Part shown: in pieces, positions 1 to 6,207 of the stretch | How positions within the stretch are numbered: the stretch's first letter is position 1 | Layout: each line of letters starts with the position of its first letter | Made by a program: the position numbers and the translations under genes | The notes under the pieces: model-generated | Told to the model about the DNA's origin: nothing | Seen by the model: the letters and a program-made list of their open reading frames with translations, nothing else | Databases searched by the model: none | DNA from: CAIZGX01 sp964511555 | GTDB lineage: Bacteria > Bacteroidota > Bacteroidia > Flavobacteriales_D > Sanyastnellaceae | Reading direction: 5' to 3' | Assembly (NCBI GenBank): GCA_964511555.1 | Contig: CAZEFR010000071.1 | Coordinates: 1-6,678, forward strand | DNA: 6,678 nucleotides

Positions 1-1
1 A

Positions 2-433
2 CGCGTTAAATTCCCAATTAACGAGCCGGCAGAGGGAAGAAAGAAAAGTCAAATTGAAGAATACATTCAATTCTACAACGGTGCAGGCGTGCAGCACATT
101 GCAGTTGCTACCAACAACATCATTGAAACGGTTACCGCTCTAAAAAATAACGGCGTTGAATTCCTTACCGTCCCTAACACCTATTACGAAACCGTTTTAG
201 ATCGTGTTGGAAAAATTGATGAAGACCTTGCTCCACTTCAGGAACTGGGAATCTTGATCGATCGCGACGACGAAGGATACTTGCTTCAAATTTTCACGAA
301 GCCTGTTCTCGACAGACCAACCATGTTTTTTGAAATCATTCAAAGAAAAGGTGCGCAGTCTTTCGGAAAAGGAAACTTCAAAGCGCTTTTCGAATCAATC
401 GAGCGTGAACAAGAAAGACGCGGAACACTCTAA
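2..433 (+). CDS. hppD: 4-hydroxyphenylpyruvate dioxygenase, C-terminal part (5' end outside window)
   Basis: This non-heme Fe(II) dioxygenase converts 4-hydroxyphenylpyruvate to homogentisate in the cytoplasmic tyrosine-degradation pathway. The frame is open from base 2, so the gene enters from the left; 143 residues remain of a family usually about 350-380 long. The visible part is the catalytic C-terminal vicinal-oxygen-chelate domain. It keeps the GVQHIA motif (His32 of the fragment, an iron ligand), the LLQIFTKP strand with its conserved Gln, FFEIIQR (Glu111, the third iron ligand) and the FGKGNF segment near the C-terminus that closes the active site in this family. A GTG at 89 lies inside GVQHIA and is not a real start. 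The permease gene begins 3 bp after the stop, so both are probably on one transcript. Identification is firm; the N-terminal half and promoter cannot be judged. Confidence 0.96.
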   Translation, partial: RVKFPINEPAEGRKKSQIEEYIQFYNGAGVQHIAVATNNIIETVTALKNNGVEFLTVPNTYYETVLDRVGKIDEDLAPLQELGILIDRDDEGYLLQIFTKPVLDRPTMFFEIIQRKGAQSFGKGNFKALFESIEREQERRGTL

Positions 434-436
434 GTC

Positions 437-1660
437 GTGAAGCTATCGCTCTTCATTGCTAAACGCTATTTGTTCGCGAAGAAATCGCGAAACATTATAA
501 ATGCCATATCGCTCATCTCCATGAGCGTTGTGGCATTTGTTGCTTGTGCAATGATTCTCGTAATGAGCGCTTTCAACGGATTAGAGCTGCTCATCGAAGA
601 TCTTTTTTCGAGCTTCGATGCCCCCATAACTGTGGTTGCCAAACAAGGAATTCAAATCGAGGAGAAAACCATTCCCTTCGAAAAAATTCAAAACCTTGAA
701 GGCGTAACAGTAATCGGCAAAGTCATTGAAAATGACGCGTGGTTGCAGTACAACAATTCCAATACTGTCGCAACAATCAAAGGCATTGAACCGCATTATG
801 TGAAGACACTTCCAACCGACAGCATGGTGTATGCAGGTGAATTTTTGTTGGAAAGAGATTCAGCAAATTTCGCTGTGGTTGGATTAGGTGTGCGCGGAGA
901 ACTTCAATTCCCCTCTTCTTTGCAACCTCCCGTAATTCTGAACATTAAAACGCCTGTTGCCGGAAGAAGACTTTCCACAAACAGAGAAAATGCCTTCAAC
1001 GAAACCAACCTAAATGTGACAGGCATTTTCACAGCTAACGCCGAACTCGATAAGAAGTATATCTTCCTTCCTTTCCGTCTGGCGCGCGAGTTGTATGAAA
1101 TGGATTCCACTTTTACATCGTTGGAAATTCAAACTTCACCCAACACCGATTTACCTGAATTGAAAGAAAAGCTACAAGCGCTTCTTCCAGATCTTAACGT
1201 ACAAACAAGAGAAGACAAAAACGCTTTGGTATACAAAACGAACGCAAGCGAGAAATGGGCCACTTACCTCATTTTGGTTTTCATTTTAATCATTGCAAGC
1301 TTCAATATTTTAGCCTCCCTTACGCTACTGATCATTGAAAAGAAAAAAGACATTCACGTCATGTACAGCATGGGTGCTACCAAAGCCACCATTCGAAATA
1401 TTTTTATTCTGGAAGGCGTATTCATTAACCTTACCGGCGCAGTCATTGGAACAGCCGTTGGTTTATTGCTCACCTACTTGCAACAAACCGTTGGTCTTGT
1501 TCGCATGCAAGGTGCGGTAGTTGAATTCTATCCTGTTCACATCATTCCTTCTTCGGTTGCATTGATTTTCGTTACGGTCTGCACCATTGGAAGCCTCTTC
1601 TGCATTGTCTTCGTACCGGCATTGTTGAAGAAATTCCAATACAACAAATCGCAAGATTAA
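437..1660 (+). CDS. LolC/LolE-type ABC transporter permease (FtsX/MacB family)
   Basis: This is an inner-membrane permease of the lipoprotein-releasing (LolCDE-like) class, expected to work with a LolD-type ATPase that is not in this window, handing lipoproteins from the inner membrane towards the outer membrane. The 407 residues show the family layout: a KRYLF N-terminus, a first membrane segment at about 21-44, a MacB-like periplasmic domain at about 50-260, then three C-terminal membrane segments at about 274-300, 322-347 and 371-396. The loop EKKKDIHVMYSMGAT (301-315) is the conserved cytoplasmic coupling region of FtsX-type permeases. I use the GTG at 437: it gives the family's usual N-terminus, whereas the next ATG would cut into the first membrane segment. 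There is no clear Shine-Dalgarno sequence. The gene follows hppD by 3 bp and converges on dprA with a 4-bp overlap. Length and motifs look intact. LolC versus LolE cannot be decided from sequence alone. Confidence 0.9.
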   Translation: MKLSLFIAKRYLFAKKSRNIINAISLISMSVVAFVACAMILVMSAFNGLELLIEDLFSSFDAPITVVAKQGIQIEEKTIPFEKIQNLEGVTVIGKVIENDAWLQYNNSNTVATIKGIEPHYVKTLPTDSMVYAGEFLLERDSANFAVVGLGVRGELQFPSSLQPPVILNIKTPVAGRRLSTNRENAFNETNLNVTGIFTANAELDKKYIFLPFRLARELYEMDSTFTSLEIQTSPNTDLPELKEKLQALLPDLNVQTREDKNALVYKTNASEKWATYLILVFILIIASFNILASLTLLIIEKKKDIHVMYSMGATKATIRNIFILEGVFINLTGAVIGTAVGLLLTYLQQTVGLVRMQGAVVEFYPVHIIPSSVALIFVTVCTIGSLFCIVFVPALLKKFQYNKSQD

Positions 1661-2751
1661 GCGAGTTCAATTTTGTTTCCAGGTAAACAACGTACGACCC
1701 CTTTCAATTCCAATTTCAAGAGGTGCAGCGCTAAATTCTCACCTTCGAATTTCCACTTCAACACATCTAAATCGAGCGCATGCTCCCTTCGCAGCAAATT
1801 GAAAATCTTCGTTTCTTCCGAACTCAATTCGGGAATGACCAACTGCGTGTGCTTCGCTTCTAACTTCCAATCCATAAGCAAGCACAACTCCTCGGCCGAG
1901 GTAATGAGATGGGCCTTCTGCTGTCGAATCAAATTGTTACACCCCTTGCTGTAGGCATCGTTCGCGCGTCCCGGCAATGCAAATACTTCCTTGTTAAAAT
2001 CATTCGCGAAATTTGCCGTTACAAGCGCTCCACCTTTCGCCGCCGATTCAACAACCAAGAGCGCATCTGATAATGCCGCTATGCACCTGTTTCGCGTCTG
2101 AAAGTATTCACGCTCGGCCTTAACAGTTGGAGCCAATTCTGAAAACACCAGACCGTTCTCTTCAATGCGACGAACCAACTTCTTGTTCTCCTTCGGATAA
2201 ATATTCTCGTGTCCGTTCGCAATGCATGCCCAAGTGACCATGTTGTTCTCTAACGCAGACGAATGCGCTTGCGCATCTATACCCAAAGCCAATCCGCTAA
2301 TGACAACAACTTCCAATTCGCGCAGCGATGCAATGAGTTCATTGCAGAAAGATCTTCCGTAGGCTGTTGCATTGCGTGTTCCCACAATGCCAATGGTGCG
2401 CGAAGGGTTCACTTCCGCATTGCCCCGTTTAAAGAGATAAACGGGTGCATCGTCGAAATACTTCAATCGTTTGGGAAATTCCTCGCATTCGAAACTTACA
2501 ATTTCAATTTTATGTTGAAAGGCATCGCTCATCTCGCGCTCGGCCTTCTTCAGAAATTCAGTTTGTTTGGTTGTATCGAAAGAAAATCGAATGGGCAACT
2601 CCCACTTCGCAATAGGTGTGCGAAAAGCAATCTCAGCTGAACCGAATTTCTCTATGAGTTTTCGAAAACGAATGGGACCCAAATGCGGCACATTGGAAAG
2701 TGCCAGTGTATACAAAAGTTGTTGCGCGTTATTCATGCGCACAAAATTCAT
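1657..2751 (-). CDS. dprA: DNA-processing protein DprA (Smf family)
   Basis: DprA binds incoming single-stranded DNA in the cytoplasm and loads RecA during natural transformation; homologues also occur in bacteria not known to be competent. The 364-residue protein has an N-terminal helical region with a helix-hairpin-helix-like NVPHLGPIRF (20-29), a Rossmann-like DprA core at about 85-295 and a C-terminal winged-helix domain at about 308-362. Core motifs are GIVGTRNATAYG (121-132), SGLALGIDAQAH (152-163), RNRCIAALSD (220-229), GGALVTA (240-246), FALPGR (257-262) and GCNNLI (270-275). The RNR motif reads RNRCIAALS where RNRIIAGLS is common, a mild departure. The ATG at 2749-2751 is the longest start; an in-frame ATG five codons later (2734-2736) is a possible alternative. 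It is last in a four-gene minus-strand run, 48 bp after hemD, and its stop overlaps that of the permease. Probably functional. Confidence 0.95.
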   Translation of the reverse strand: MNFVRMNNAQQLLYTLALSNVPHLGPIRFRKLIEKFGSAEIAFRTPIAKWELPIRFSFDTTKQTEFLKKAEREMSDAFQHKIEIVSFECEEFPKRLKYFDDAPVYLFKRGNAEVNPSRTIGIVGTRNATAYGRSFCNELIASLRELEVVVISGLALGIDAQAHSSALENNMVTWACIANGHENIYPKENKKLVRRIEENGLVFSELAPTVKAEREYFQTRNRCIAALSDALLVVESAAKGGALVTANFANDFNKEVFALPGRANDAYSKGCNNLIRQQKAHLITSAEELCLLMDWKLEAKHTQLVIPELSSEETKIFNLLRREHALDLDVLKWKFEGENLALHLLKLELKGVVRCLPGNKIELA

Positions 2752-2753
2752 GA

Positions 2754-2770
2754 AAGGCGTTCAACACCTT
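2754..2770. repeat. 17-bp imperfect palindrome just upstream of dprA
   Basis: The sequence AAGGCGTTCAACACCTT is symmetric about position 2762, with seven matching base pairs per arm and one mismatched pair (2758/2766). It sits 3-19 bp upstream of the dprA start. The centre is a single base, so it would not fold into a good RNA hairpin; if it has a function it would be as a DNA site, or by chance as spacing sequence. No known regulator is recognised. Confidence 0.3.
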
Positions 2771-2799
2771 CACAAACACTTATGCCATAAAAGCGAATA

Positions 2800-3543
2800 T
2801 TATTTCTGCTGAATGTACAACTCGATAGCTTTACTCATGCTTGGCGCCTTTGGATTCGGTGCCATAACATCTATACGAAGCTTTGCATTTTCAACCGCCT
2901 GAGCCGTGGTTTGTCCGAAAACCGCAATCTTAGTTGTGTTCTGCTTGAATTTCGGGAAGTTCTTAAACAACGACTCTATATCAGACGGAGAGAAGAACAC
3001 AAGCATGTCGTATTTAACATCTGCTAAATCACTCAGGTCGCTACATACCGTTTTGTACATAACGGCTTTAGAGAAATCTATTTTCTCCTTGGTTAACGTC
3101 TCTGGAATGCTTGGCTTCAGCATATCTGAACAAGGAAGCATAAACTTATCTGTTTTATGCTTTTTCACAAAATCCATGATTTCGGCGAAGGTCCCATTTC
3201 CATAAAAAATCTTACGCTTTCTAAATTGCGTGTACTTCTGCAAGTAAAAGGCTATAGCTTCGCTTAAACAAAAATACTTCGTTGCGTCTGGCACAGTTAT
3301 ACGCAATTCCTTGGCTAGACGGAAGTAATGGTCAACAGCATTTCTGCTGGTAAATAAGACAGAAGGATGCTCGGCAAAGTCTACACGCTGCTGGCGAAAG
3401 TCTTGTCCGCTAAGGCCTTCAACATGAACGAAAGGACGATAATCCACTTTCAACTTATGCTTTTTCGCAAGATCTACGTAAGGATTTTTATCCGAACCAG
3501 GGTCCTGTTGCGTAATTAAAATTGTCTTAATTTTCTCTGCCAT
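2800..3543 (-). CDS. hemD: uroporphyrinogen-III synthase
   Basis: HemD closes hydroxymethylbilane to uroporphyrinogen III, the branch point to heme, siroheme and cobalamin, in the cytoplasm. The family is poorly conserved, so the call rests on length (247 residues, typical) and the spaced motifs of its two Rossmann-like lobes: an N-terminal ILITQQ strand (8-13), LFTSRNAV (63-70), VFFSPSDIESL (182-192) and IAVFGQTTAQAVE (206-218), ending in a helix that carries the final residues. This pattern matches the Bacteroidota form of the enzyme. The ATG at 3541-3543 lies 22 bp after the DUF4271 stop, with no strong Shine-Dalgarno sequence. Other heme genes (hemC, hemB, hemE) are absent from the window, so hemD is apparently separated from the rest of the pathway here. 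The hemD and DUF4271 pairing is, to my recollection, common across Bacteroidota and supports the assignment. Confidence 0.88.
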   Translation of the reverse strand: MAEKIKTILITQQDPGSDKNPYVDLAKKHKLKVDYRPFVHVEGLSGQDFRQQRVDFAEHPSVLFTSRNAVDHYFRLAKELRITVPDATKYFCLSEAIAFYLQKYTQFRKRKIFYGNGTFAEIMDFVKKHKTDKFMLPCSDMLKPSIPETLTKEKIDFSKAVMYKTVCSDLSDLADVKYDMLVFFSPSDIESLFKNFPKFKQNTTKIAVFGQTTAQAVENAKLRIDVMAPNPKAPSMSKAIELYIQQK

Positions 3544-3565
3544 CTCTGAAGGTTGAGGTTTCCCC

Positions 3566-4237
3566 CTAAAAAACGTTTAGCCAAATTAGTTTCGAAATCA
3601 CCGCCCAAGGCAAAACTTCGAAGGTGCAAAGGTAAAAAAAGATATAGAAAATCGGTACACCCATTTGCAAAGCTGAAAACATCGCCTGTATTGAACTCAA
3701 AAAGGGAACTGTTACCAATAAAAAAAGGGAGACATTGAGTGCTATATTACTTAATTCACCAGAAGAATACACGGCAAACAACAAGGGTACCGTAAGAACA
3801 AGTACCGAAAAGCGAGCCGTAAGCGCGAGATACTTGTTGTAGTCATCTAACGCAGCAGAAGCGCCCGCTGTTATGAAAGCAACCATCCATGTCAATAGCC
3901 ACTTAATGCCAAACAATCCCACCATTAGGGCCACACTGAATGAAAACTGATAAATCGTAGGGTATGGAAAGGTTTCGGAAAAATAACGCTTACTCACTAA
4001 CGTAAGAACGAGCCCTCCCAAGAGAAAAAAGCAAACAAGCATTCCAAAATTCTTCCAACCGTGACCGTCTCTTCTTTCTTCCTGCTTAAAAAATCTTCTG
4101 CTTAATACAGAACGAAGCATTGCACGCAACACGGTATTGTCGCGATTTACCCACGCAATAACTCCCAACGCAAAGACAAAGATGAGTAACATCCAGTCTT
4201 CAGAAAGTTGATTGGCTATGCGAACGGTTGGATTCAT
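3566..4237 (-). CDS. DUF4271 family integral membrane protein, function unknown
   Basis: This 223-residue protein is strongly hydrophobic, with likely membrane segments at about 15-30, 64-82, 97-124 (possibly two), 140-157, 164-187 and 194-217, giving five to six passes. A basic cytoplasmic-looking stretch rich in Arg and Lys (38-62) follows the first segment. The C-terminal FYIFFYLCTFEVLPW (197-211) resembles the signature end of the DUF4271 family of Bacteroidota, which I recognise by this motif and by its place next to hemD. No catalytic motif is visible and I assign no biochemical role. Its ATG overlaps the pseudouridine synthase stop by one base (TAATG), which suggests translational coupling, and hemD follows 22 bp after its TAG stop. 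It could be a transporter, an assembly factor or a membrane scaffold; the sequence does not decide between these. Confidence 0.82.
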   Translation of the reverse strand: MNPTVRIANQLSEDWMLLIFVFALGVIAWVNRDNTVLRAMLRSVLSRRFFKQEERRDGHGWKNFGMLVCFFLLGGLVLTLVSKRYFSETFPYPTIYQFSFSVALMVGLFGIKWLLTWMVAFITAGASAALDDYNKYLALTARFSVLVLTVPLLFAVYSSGELSNIALNVSLFLLVTVPFLSSIQAMFSALQMGVPIFYIFFYLCTFEVLPWAVISKLIWLNVF

Positions 4238-5529
4238 TAACGAATCATTTTCAAGAATCCGACTTCACCCTCTGTAAGCGGTCTGTATCTTCCTCTTGTT
4301 AATTCCTTTTTCGTTAAACCAGCATACATCACGCGATCCAATTTCACAACGGTGTACCCGAAGTGTTCGAACATGCGACGTACAATTCTATTTCTTCCGC
4401 TGTGGATACGAATACCCACCTGCTTTTTCGCATTAACGCCTTCCACGTACTCAATCTCATCTGCTTTAATGAATCCATCGTCTAAGACAAATCCTTCGCG
4501 CATTTGATCAATGTGTTCCGATCTCACTTTCTGATCGGTTTCAACGTGATACAATTTCGGGAATTCATGTTTCGGATGCATCAAGCGTTTCGCTAATTCA
4601 CCGTCGTTGGTAAACAACAACAACCCAGTGGTTGCTCGGTCTAATCTTCCAACCGGATAAATACGCTCTACGCATGCGTCTTTCACCAAATCCATGACCG
4701 TTCTTCTTCCTTCCGGATCTTCCATCGTGGTTAAGAATCCTTTTGGTTTATTCAACAAGAAGTATCGTAGTTTTTCTGGACGAAGAACGGCATCGTCGTA
4801 TTTCACGACATCGTTTTTCGGATCGATCTTCAATCCCAATTCTTTCACCACAACACCGTTCACGTTAACCAAACCCAATTCAATTAATTGGTCTGCCTCT
4901 CTTCTAGACGCAATACCAGCGTTGCTTAAGAACTTATTCAAACGAATCAATCCTTCGCGCTCGGTCTTGCTTATGTATGCTTTTTCAGGAACGAACTCTT
5001 TATGAAGTCCGCCACTCTTTTCCTTCTTCTTCTCTTCTTTTATACGCTCGCGAGCGTTTGAACGATAAGGCTTCGGAGCATCTTCGTCGCGTACAAATTT
5101 CTTTGGCGCTTCCGTGCGTTTAGGTCTTGAGCCCAATACATTCTTCCCTCTGTCGTGACGGCTCGTATCCTTTGGCGCCTTTGCTGGACGCTCGGGACGT
5201 GCTGGCGCTTTCGGTTCTGGGCGCTCGGCGTTGAAACGACTTTCGTTTCTTCCACCTTGACGGTTTGAACGGCCTCCGCCTGTTGGTCTTGAACTTGCGT
5301 TTCCTCTTCCACCCTCACTTCTACCTTCGCCGCGAACAGGGCGATCTGGGCGTGAAGAGCCTGTGCGTGTTGGACGCTCAGGTCTTGGAGAACTCGAACG
5401 TTCAGGGCGCTCAGATCTAGAAGAACTTGAGCGTTCCGGACGAGCTCCTCTTTCAGGACGTTCCGATTTTGATGAACCCGAACGAGCTGGACGCCCGGTA
5501 CGAGAACTGTTTGGTTTTGAGTTACGCAT
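4237..5529 (-). CDS. RluB/RsuA-family rRNA pseudouridine synthase with long disordered N-terminus
   Basis: The C-terminal half (about 195-430) is a complete RsuA/RluB/RluE/RluF-type enzyme, which converts a specific rRNA uridine to pseudouridine. It has an S4 RNA-binding domain (about 195-245, IRLNKFLSNAGIASRREAD start), the LNKPKG motif (259-264), the catalytic loop GRLDRATTGLLL with nucleophile Asp297, and GRNRIVRRMF (378-387). The target is most likely 23S rRNA as for RluB, but the exact site is inferred. The first 185 or so residues are an added low-complexity region rich in Arg, Pro, Ser and Gly, with 11-residue repeats at 13-73 and a Lys/Glu-rich linker (about 160-190); such tails are frequent in Bacteroidota members of this family and probably bind RNA. 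The ATG at 5527-5529 is the first in frame after the upstream terminator. It heads the putative operon with DUF4271, hemD and dprA, overlapping the former by one base. Confidence 0.93.
   Translation of the reverse strand: MRNSKPNSSRTGRPARSGSSKSERPERGARPERSSSSRSERPERSSSPRPERPTRTGSSRPDRPVRGEGRSEGGRGNASSRPTGGGRSNRQGGRNESRFNAERPEPKAPARPERPAKAPKDTSRHDRGKNVLGSRPKRTEAPKKFVRDEDAPKPYRSNARERIKEEKKKEKSGGLHKEFVPEKAYISKTEREGLIRLNKFLSNAGIASRREADQLIELGLVNVNGVVVKELGLKIDPKNDVVKYDDAVLRPEKLRYFLLNKPKGFLTTMEDPEGRRTVMDLVKDACVERIYPVGRLDRATTGLLLFTNDGELAKRLMHPKHEFPKLYHVETDQKVRSEHIDQMREGFVLDDGFIKADEIEYVEGVNAKKQVGIRIHSGRNRIVRRMFEHFGYTVVKLDRVMYAGLTKKELTRGRYRPLTEGEVGFLKMIR
5311..5493 (-). repeat. 33-bp (11-codon) imperfect tandem repeats in the pseudouridine synthase gene
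   Basis: Residues 13-73 of the pseudouridine synthase fall into an 11-residue period: RPARSGSSKSE, a shortened RPERGA, RPERSSSSRSE, RPERSSSPRPE, RPTRTGSSRPD and the decayed RPVRGEGRSEG. By hand alignment the two best DNA copies (5410-5442 and 5377-5409) match at 26 of 33 positions, and four of the seven differences are silent third-position changes. This suggests old duplication with the amino-acid pattern retained. Confidence 0.75.
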
Positions 5530-5544
5530 AATGAATTATTAATG

Positions 5545-5552
5545 CAAAAATA
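5545..5552 (-). promoter_or_regulatory. candidate Bacteroidota -7 promoter element for the pseudouridine synthase operon
   Basis: On the minus strand the bases read TATTTTTG, an exact match to the TAnnTTTG -7 consensus of the Bacteroidota primary sigma factor. It lies 15 bp from the start codon, implying a leader of only about 5-12 nt. No good -33 TTTG is found at the usual distance: the nearest, in the terminator loop, is too close at 12 bp. The same bases also supply the U-tract of the upstream terminator, so the match may simply reflect that T-run. Tentative. Confidence 0.35.
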
Positions 5553-5583
5553 AAGGGACACCTTCAAATTGAGGTGTCCCTTT
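5552..5583 (-). terminator. rho-independent terminator after rplY
   Basis: A perfect 12-bp inverted repeat (5552-5563 with 5572-5583, core AGGGACACCT/AGGTGTCCCT) encloses an 8-nt loop. Read on the minus strand the stem ends in CCCTTT and continues as ATTTTTGC, giving a U-rich tract, and it begins 16 bp after the rplY stop. This closes the prs-rplY transcript. A run of six T at 5581-5586 would also make it work in the plus direction, although no plus-strand gene runs into it here. Confidence 0.9.
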
Positions 5584-5599
5584 TTTAATTGGGCGAAAA

Positions 5600-6196
5600 T
5601 TATTTTTTCTTCTTTCCTTCTGGTGCTTTGTCTGCAGTAGCAGCAGCGATAGAAGCACGAGTTGCTTGAACTGCAACAACAGCAGCAGCTTCAGCTTCCA
5701 ATACTTTACAACCAGGAAGAGAAATTTCACGAACACGAATCATATCACCAATTTTCAAGTGAGTGATATCAAGCATGATTTCGTTTGGAAGTTCTTCAGG
5801 CTTTCCGAATACACGAACCTTACGGTAGTTGATCGCTAGACGACCACCCGCTTTCACACCTTCAGAGTTACCCGTTACACGAACAGGTAATGCTGTTTTA
5901 ACTTCTTTTCCAGGAACCAATTCCAATACATCCATGTGCACCACTTTGTCGGTTACTGGGTGACGCTGAATTTCTTGAATAAGACCGTGACGAACAGTTC
6001 CGTTGATGTCTATTAGTAATTCCAAGGTGTCTGAAGACGCCATGATTTTGTCCATTACTTTTTCGGTAATGCTAAAGTGTGTAGAAGATGCACCACCGTA
6101 GATAACGCCTGGGATTTCTCCTTTGCGACGTAATTCCGCAGCATTTTGTCTTCCTACGCTCTCGCGGAGAGAGCCGCTCAATGAAAATTGCTTCAT
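5600..6196 (-). CDS. rplY: 50S ribosomal protein bL25 (TL5/CTC two-domain form)
   Basis: bL25 binds 5S rRNA in the central protuberance of the large subunit. The 198-residue protein is the long TL5/CTC type: an N-terminal 5S-binding domain at about 1-92 (SGSLRESVGRQNAAELRRKGEIPGVIYGG opening, in two parts SGSLRESVG and LRRKGEIPGVIYGG; then QRHPVTDKVVHMDVL at 77-91) and a C-terminal beta domain at about 95-178 (LPVRVTGNSEGVKAGG at 103-118). It ends in an Ala-rich stretch and a KKKK tail that varies within the family. The ATG at 6194-6196 gives the normal N-terminus. It follows prs by 11 bp without a clear Shine-Dalgarno sequence and is followed by the intrinsic terminator, so it is the last gene of that operon. 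The peptidyl-tRNA hydrolase gene that often follows rplY is not here. Confidence 0.96.
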   Translation of the reverse strand: MKQFSLSGSLRESVGRQNAAELRRKGEIPGVIYGGASSTHFSITEKVMDKIMASSDTLELLIDINGTVRHGLIQEIQRHPVTDKVVHMDVLELVPGKEVKTALPVRVTGNSEGVKAGGRLAINYRKVRVFGKPEELPNEIMLDITHLKIGDMIRVREISLPGCKVLEAEAAAVVAVQATRASIAAATADKAPEGKKKK

Positions 6197-6207
6197 GTTA
6201 TTTGATT

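Noticed and set aside
1335..1520. A 61-codon open frame inside the permease gene, in another plus-strand frame
   Set aside because: The permease frame over this stretch carries the coupling loop and membrane segments; the alternative product has no plausible features.
1622..1647. Inverted repeat TTGTTG/CAACAA as a terminator for the permease gene
   Set aside because: A six-pair AT-rich stem with a 14-nt loop and no following T-run is too weak to call.
2263..2640. A 125-codon plus-strand open frame opposite dprA
   Set aside because: It lies wholly antisense to well-conserved dprA motifs, has no recognisable domain or start signal, and is best explained as a shadow.
2752..2799. Possible promoter for dprA in the 48-bp gap
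   Set aside because: The nearest motif on the minus strand has TA and TTTG separated by four bases rather than two, and no -33 element is evident, so I do not call it.
3566..3600. Possible -7 element (TAATTTGG, minus strand) ahead of hemD within the end of the DUF4271 gene
   Set aside because: It is one base off the TAnnTTTG spacing, lies within coding sequence and has no supporting -33 motif.
5040..5567. A 175-codon open frame on the minus strand overlapping the pseudouridine synthase N-terminus
   Set aside because: It is a second open frame produced by the low-complexity Arg/Pro/Ser repeats; its Val/Gln-rich product resembles no family and it starts inside the terminator, while the other frame continues into a clear S4 and catalytic domain.
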